Assembly: GCA_002081555.1 (NCBI GenBank)
Contig: MZNV01002112.1
Coordinates: 1 to 33,875, forward strand
Length of the DNA: 33,875 nt
Reading direction: 5' to 3'
Origin: Protostelium mycophagum
Taxonomy: Eukaryota > Evosea > Variosea > Protosteliida > Protosteliaceae
In this document: positions 30,931-33,875 of the stretch, in pieces
Numbering within the stretch: the stretch's first letter is position 1
Layout of the letters: each line of letters starts with the position of its first letter
Made by a program: the position numbers and the translations under genes
Notes under the pieces: generated by a model
What the model was told of the DNA's origin: nothing
The model's input: the letters and a program-made list of their open reading frames with translations, nothing else
Database searches by the model: none

Positions 30931-33563
30931 TCATCCCTCGGGTTCCTTGTCCTCTATGTCTGTTTTTCTTTCTGTTGTTATGGGGTCCTCTTCTTCAGCC
31001 TTCTCTTCTTCAGCCTTCTCTTCTTCAGCCTTCTCTTCTTCAGCCTTCTCTTCCTCCTCTTCAGCCTTCTCTTCTTCAGCCTTCTCTTCTTCAGCCTTCT
31101 CTTCTTCAGCCTTCTCTTCTTCAGCCTTCTCTTCTTCAGCCTTCTCCATATCATTCCTCGATGCTTCCTCAACATTTTTAGACTCTGGTTCTTCAATGTG
31201 TTCGCCCTCTTTCCCTTGTGATGTATCCACCTCTTGTGGTATACTCTCCATCTCTTGTGTATTCTCCATCTCTTCTGATGTATTCTCCATCTGTTCTGGT
31301 GTATTTTCCATCTCTTCTGATGTACTCTCCATCTCTTCTGGTGTATTTTCCATCTCTTCTGGTGTATTTTCCATCTCTTTTGATGTATTCTCCATCTGTT
31401 CTGGTGTATTTTCCATCTGTTCTGGTGTGTTCTCTGTTTCTTGTGATTGATGCTCTGCCACATCCCGTTGCTCTTCTAATATTTCTTTTAGGTTCTCTTC
31501 GGTACCTTCAGCGTCTTCTTTTGGATGTCGTTGCTCTTCAGTACAATCCTCATTCTCTTCTATATCTTCTTTGTGAGGTTCATGTTCTTTATTGGGTACC
31601 TCCTGGCTGTCCTCGTTGGGATGATCTTATCAATTTAGAGGGTGTGTAGTGATCAAATATACCTGTCGTGACTGAAACCTCCAAGTCCCTTGGTGTTATT
31701 TGTCTTGGAGTGGATGTACTCCCCCTCGGTGTTTGTCTTGGTGTTTCGGCCTTTGCTCTTGGTGTTTCTGTCTTTTCTTGATGTATTTGTTCTCGTGGAG
31801 TCTCTGCGCGATTCTTGGCACTGCCCAGCCTTTCTCTTGGAATCTTCTCTGTAGATCCTCTTGGAGTAAGCCTTTGCTCTCTGGCTCTGGGTGTCTGATG
31901 AGGACTGTGCTTATCTGTTGTGTCCTCTGAAGCCAAGGGTGCTTCCTCCGCTGACTTATTTTCTTTTGGTGTTTCAGGCTTTGCTCTTGGTGTTTCTGCC
32001 TTTTCTCGAGGTGTTGGTTGCCTCTCTCGAGGTGTTTCTGCCTTTACTCTTGGTGTCTCTATCTTTTCACGAGGTGTTTGTGGCTTCTCCCTTGGTGTTT
32101 CGGCCTTTGCTCTTGGTGTCTTGATCTCTACTCTCGGTGTTTCTGTCTCTTCACGAAGCGTTTGCGACTCTTCCCGAGGTTGCTTCTCTTGGGGTGTGTC
32201 TGCGGTCTTACTATCACGTGGCGTTTGTTTTCTCGAGCTAGTATCTCTTGGTGTGATAGATTCACATGGGGTTCCTAACTGAGATGAATGAGAATTGATC
32301 TGTGCTGTTTGCTCTGTGCTATTTGACATCTCCCCATTTGATTCTTCAGCTTCAGGTGCCTCCTGCCCTGTCGGTCTATCAAGTTCCTGTTCAACGGCGG
32401 ATCCTTTTTCAAGAGCCTCTTTCCAGTCTTGAGAGGCTATTTCTGGAAAAATTGTTTCGGTTTCTGGTGTATTCTCAACAAGAACTGAAGTCTTCACCGA
32501 TGCAGAGGAAGACGGCCTGGATCTTGAAGCCTTTTCCTCCTGAGCTATGGCAGATATTGGCCTTGATTGCTTGCCTGATGAGGGTCTTGAGCTGAAAGCA
32601 ATTTGATACTGAAGTTGCCCCTCTTCATGGGTTGTTTCTTTTGAAGTGATAGAGAGGGCTGATGTAGGTCCGGAGATAATTTTTCTGGTAGCTGAGGAGG
32701 GTCTGGAATTTGATTTTTCTTCGGTGATTGTGCTGTCGGTTGTGACAGACATATTGTCGCTGTTTTGTGCCGCAGAATTTGGTCTAGAGCTTCGAGGTGT
32801 CGCCCCATCTAACTTTCTCGGGGTGCTGTTATTTCTGGGTGTCGCTCTTCCACTTTTTCTGGGTGTGTCATTTGCTGATTCGGTCGTCTGTGTCTTTGGG
32901 GTGGATGGAGCAGAAGAATCCTTCAGATCTCTCTCCGCTTGTTTGGCGATTAGTCTTTCTCGCTGTAGGTATTCGTCGCGCTGCCTTCTTTGCTTATCAA
33001 TCTCCGCGCGCAATGAACCTTTCTGTTCTTCTTGTTGAATAGGAACAAGAACGTGAGGAGCAGGTGTCCACCTTCCCTCCTTCACGTCATCGAAATAGTC
33101 AACAGCAAAGGCATACAGATTTTCAGGTTGATGACGAAGTACCTGTGGTTTTCAGGGCTGAATGAATAGAATTGATGCACCTCTCGTGTGAAGTTCTTCA
33201 AAATCAAAGGAAATTCTGGTGGAATGGAGAGTGCAGTGGAGTATTTGGAGCGAGGTGCAACTGATCTCATCGCCTCTAACTGTCCATCCACTGCTGGTGT
33301 TGTAGCAATCCCAAGTAGACTCCGAGACATTCTGCGACTTCCTCGAGGTGTTGGTGTTTTTTGTGTGTGGTCGGTCACTCGGGATCTATAATTAGACTAC
33401 GGATTTGCGTTAGTAAAAGCCAAGAAGACAATTCCCGGAATATAAGGAGAATAGACTTGAGGGAATCCGCATTTTTGGCTTTTTGTTTTTTCTTGGCCTT
33501 AGGTATTTTGGGGTTGACAATCTGCCATGCTTTGGTGACCACCATTTTGGCCAGTATGCCCAT
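30931..33563 (-). CDS. RIIa (PKA docking-type) domain protein with three repeat arrays
   Basis: Four exons: 33563-33457, 33385-33181, 33142-31663, 31625-30931, giving 828 residues. At about 92-125 an RIIa-type dimerisation/docking helix pair reads IPPEFPLILKNFTREVLRHQ then PENLYAFAVDYFDD, as in PKA RII and ciliary RIIa proteins (CABYR, SPA17). A charged helix (EIDKQRRQRDEYLQRERLIA) follows. Then come three arrays: TPR-x-K units (405-588), MENTPEQ-type units (660-724) and AEEEK units (757-811). The first exon (MGILAKMVVTKAWQIVNPKI, Lys-rich) joins through a good branch site and acceptor, but the ATG at 33330 (MSRSLLGI) is an alternative start. It is likely a ciliary or cytoskeletal scaffold. 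AATAAA lies 21-26 nt after the stop. Confidence 0.8.
30986..31147. repeat. 15-bp coding minisatellite (AEEEK units)
   Basis: The unit cttctcttcttcagc (minus strand: Ala-Glu-Glu-Glu-Lys) is repeated about ten times. Copies are nearly identical at the DNA level, and one has two extra Glu codons. This indicates recent expansion inside the last exon of the RIIa gene. Confidence 0.95.
31247..31438. repeat. 21-bp coding repeat (MENTPEQ-type heptads)
   Basis: About nine units of seven residues, M-E-N-T-(P/S)-E-(Q/E), with small changes such as MENTSKE and MESTSEE. The phase matches the reading frame, so length changes keep the protein open. Confidence 0.93.
31690..32230. repeat. degenerate 21-bp coding repeat (ETPRAKA-type heptads)
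   Basis: Units such as ETPRAKA, ETPREKP, QTPREKI and ETPRVKA occur about 15-20 times with insertions. The basic heptads with Thr-Pro resemble phosphorylatable microtubule-binding repeats, which is inference. Confidence 0.85.
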
Positions 33564-33571
33564 GTTCTAGG

Positions 33572-33875
33572 TGTTGACTGTGCTGAGTGTGGTCTTACTG
33601 GTTTTTCACTTCATATTAATGGCAATCAAGAACACCATAAGACCTTTGTCACTCAACTTAATGACCGGATCAATCATTCAAATCAGACCGGTCCAATTCT
33701 GATTATGTACAGGTGAATGTATTTCATATACACATCACTATCAATCTGAAATAATGCTGTACTAATCTCTTTAGTTGTAAAAAGTCTATATCAGCTATAA
33801 CAAAAATTGATTGGCAATGCATTTTAGACAGAAACAATCAAACTTCCAAGTATTCATGGGCTTTTAGAAGGTAGT
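33572..33875 (+). CDS. partial, unresolved gene running off the window
   Basis: A plus-strand frame follows an acceptor-like TTCTAG at 33570. It reads GVDCAECGLTGFSLHINGNQ then EHHKTFVTQLNDRIN up to a donor at about 33713, then an exon from about 33774 (SCKKSISAITKIDWQCILDR) to a donor at the edge. Paired CxxC and HH residues suggest a zinc-binding fold. No start exon was found, because upstream bases also fit the opposite-strand RIIa first exon. It may be a gene or a transposon-derived piece. Confidence 0.35.

Noticed and set aside
30916-31221. Plus-strand leucine/phenylalanine-rich repeat frames suggesting a membrane protein
   Set aside because: They arise from the AEEEK minisatellite read on the wrong strand.
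31218-31649. Long plus-strand frame with repeated SPSLLVYF-type units
   Set aside because: It is the opposite-strand shadow of the MENTPEQ repeat array of the RIIa gene.
31589-33085. A single intronless 498-codon gene
   Set aside because: The ends are intron sequence: the RIIa helix is completed only by splicing 33181 to 33142, and the C-terminus continues at 31625.

Overview
This window reads as nuclear DNA from a gene-dense, intron-rich single-celled eukaryote that probably has a flagellated stage. It holds about 24 protein genes in 33.9 kb and roughly 120 short introns (28 to about 280 nt, mostly 30-60 nt). I rebuilt spliced models by hand. In all 20 multi-exon models I completed, the summed exon length is a multiple of three. 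Eukaryotic markers are eL28, uS10m, eIF2B-beta, a Qa-SNARE syntaxin, a GATA finger, an F-box protein, a RhoGEF and PDCD5. CFAP97 and an RIIa-type docking protein point to cilia. The species cannot be named from sequence alone; an amoeboflagellate or another flagellate protist is my best guess.

Layout. Position 1-63 is the 5' part of a tRNA-Val(UAC), cut by the window edge. 503-9835 is mostly minus strand: a secreted BPI/LBP-type lipid-binding protein, eL28, a small GATA-finger protein, a SIW14/OCA1-type phosphatase, CFAP97 and PDCD5, with two unrecognised plus-strand genes (2566-3130, 7549-8822). 10108-20645 holds an unknown acidic protein, a ZNRD2 homologue with two zinc ribbons, EIF2B2, a CLYBL-type mitochondrial lyase-family protein, a DH-PH RhoGEF, an unknown protein and a syntaxin. 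20673-28306 holds two unusual fusions and their neighbours: a beta-propeller lectin-like / coiled-coil / RING protein, uS10m, an F-box / clathrin-linker protein and a possible GIY-YIG-like mitochondrial protein. 28468-33875 holds a surface/GPI-like protein, an FKBP-TPR immunophilin, an RIIa protein with three repeat arrays, and the edge of an unresolved plus-strand gene.

Organisation. Genes mostly sit in convergent and divergent pairs with tens to a few hundred bases between them. Some stop codons overlap AATAAA signals. The genes do not form a pathway. The themes are vesicle traffic and ubiquitin ligase adaptors (syntaxin, RING, F-box/clathrin, RhoGEF), translation (eL28, uS10m, eIF2B) and cilia (CFAP97, RIIa). 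The best candidates for undescribed biology are the propeller-coiled-coil-RING and F-box-clathrin-linker proteins.
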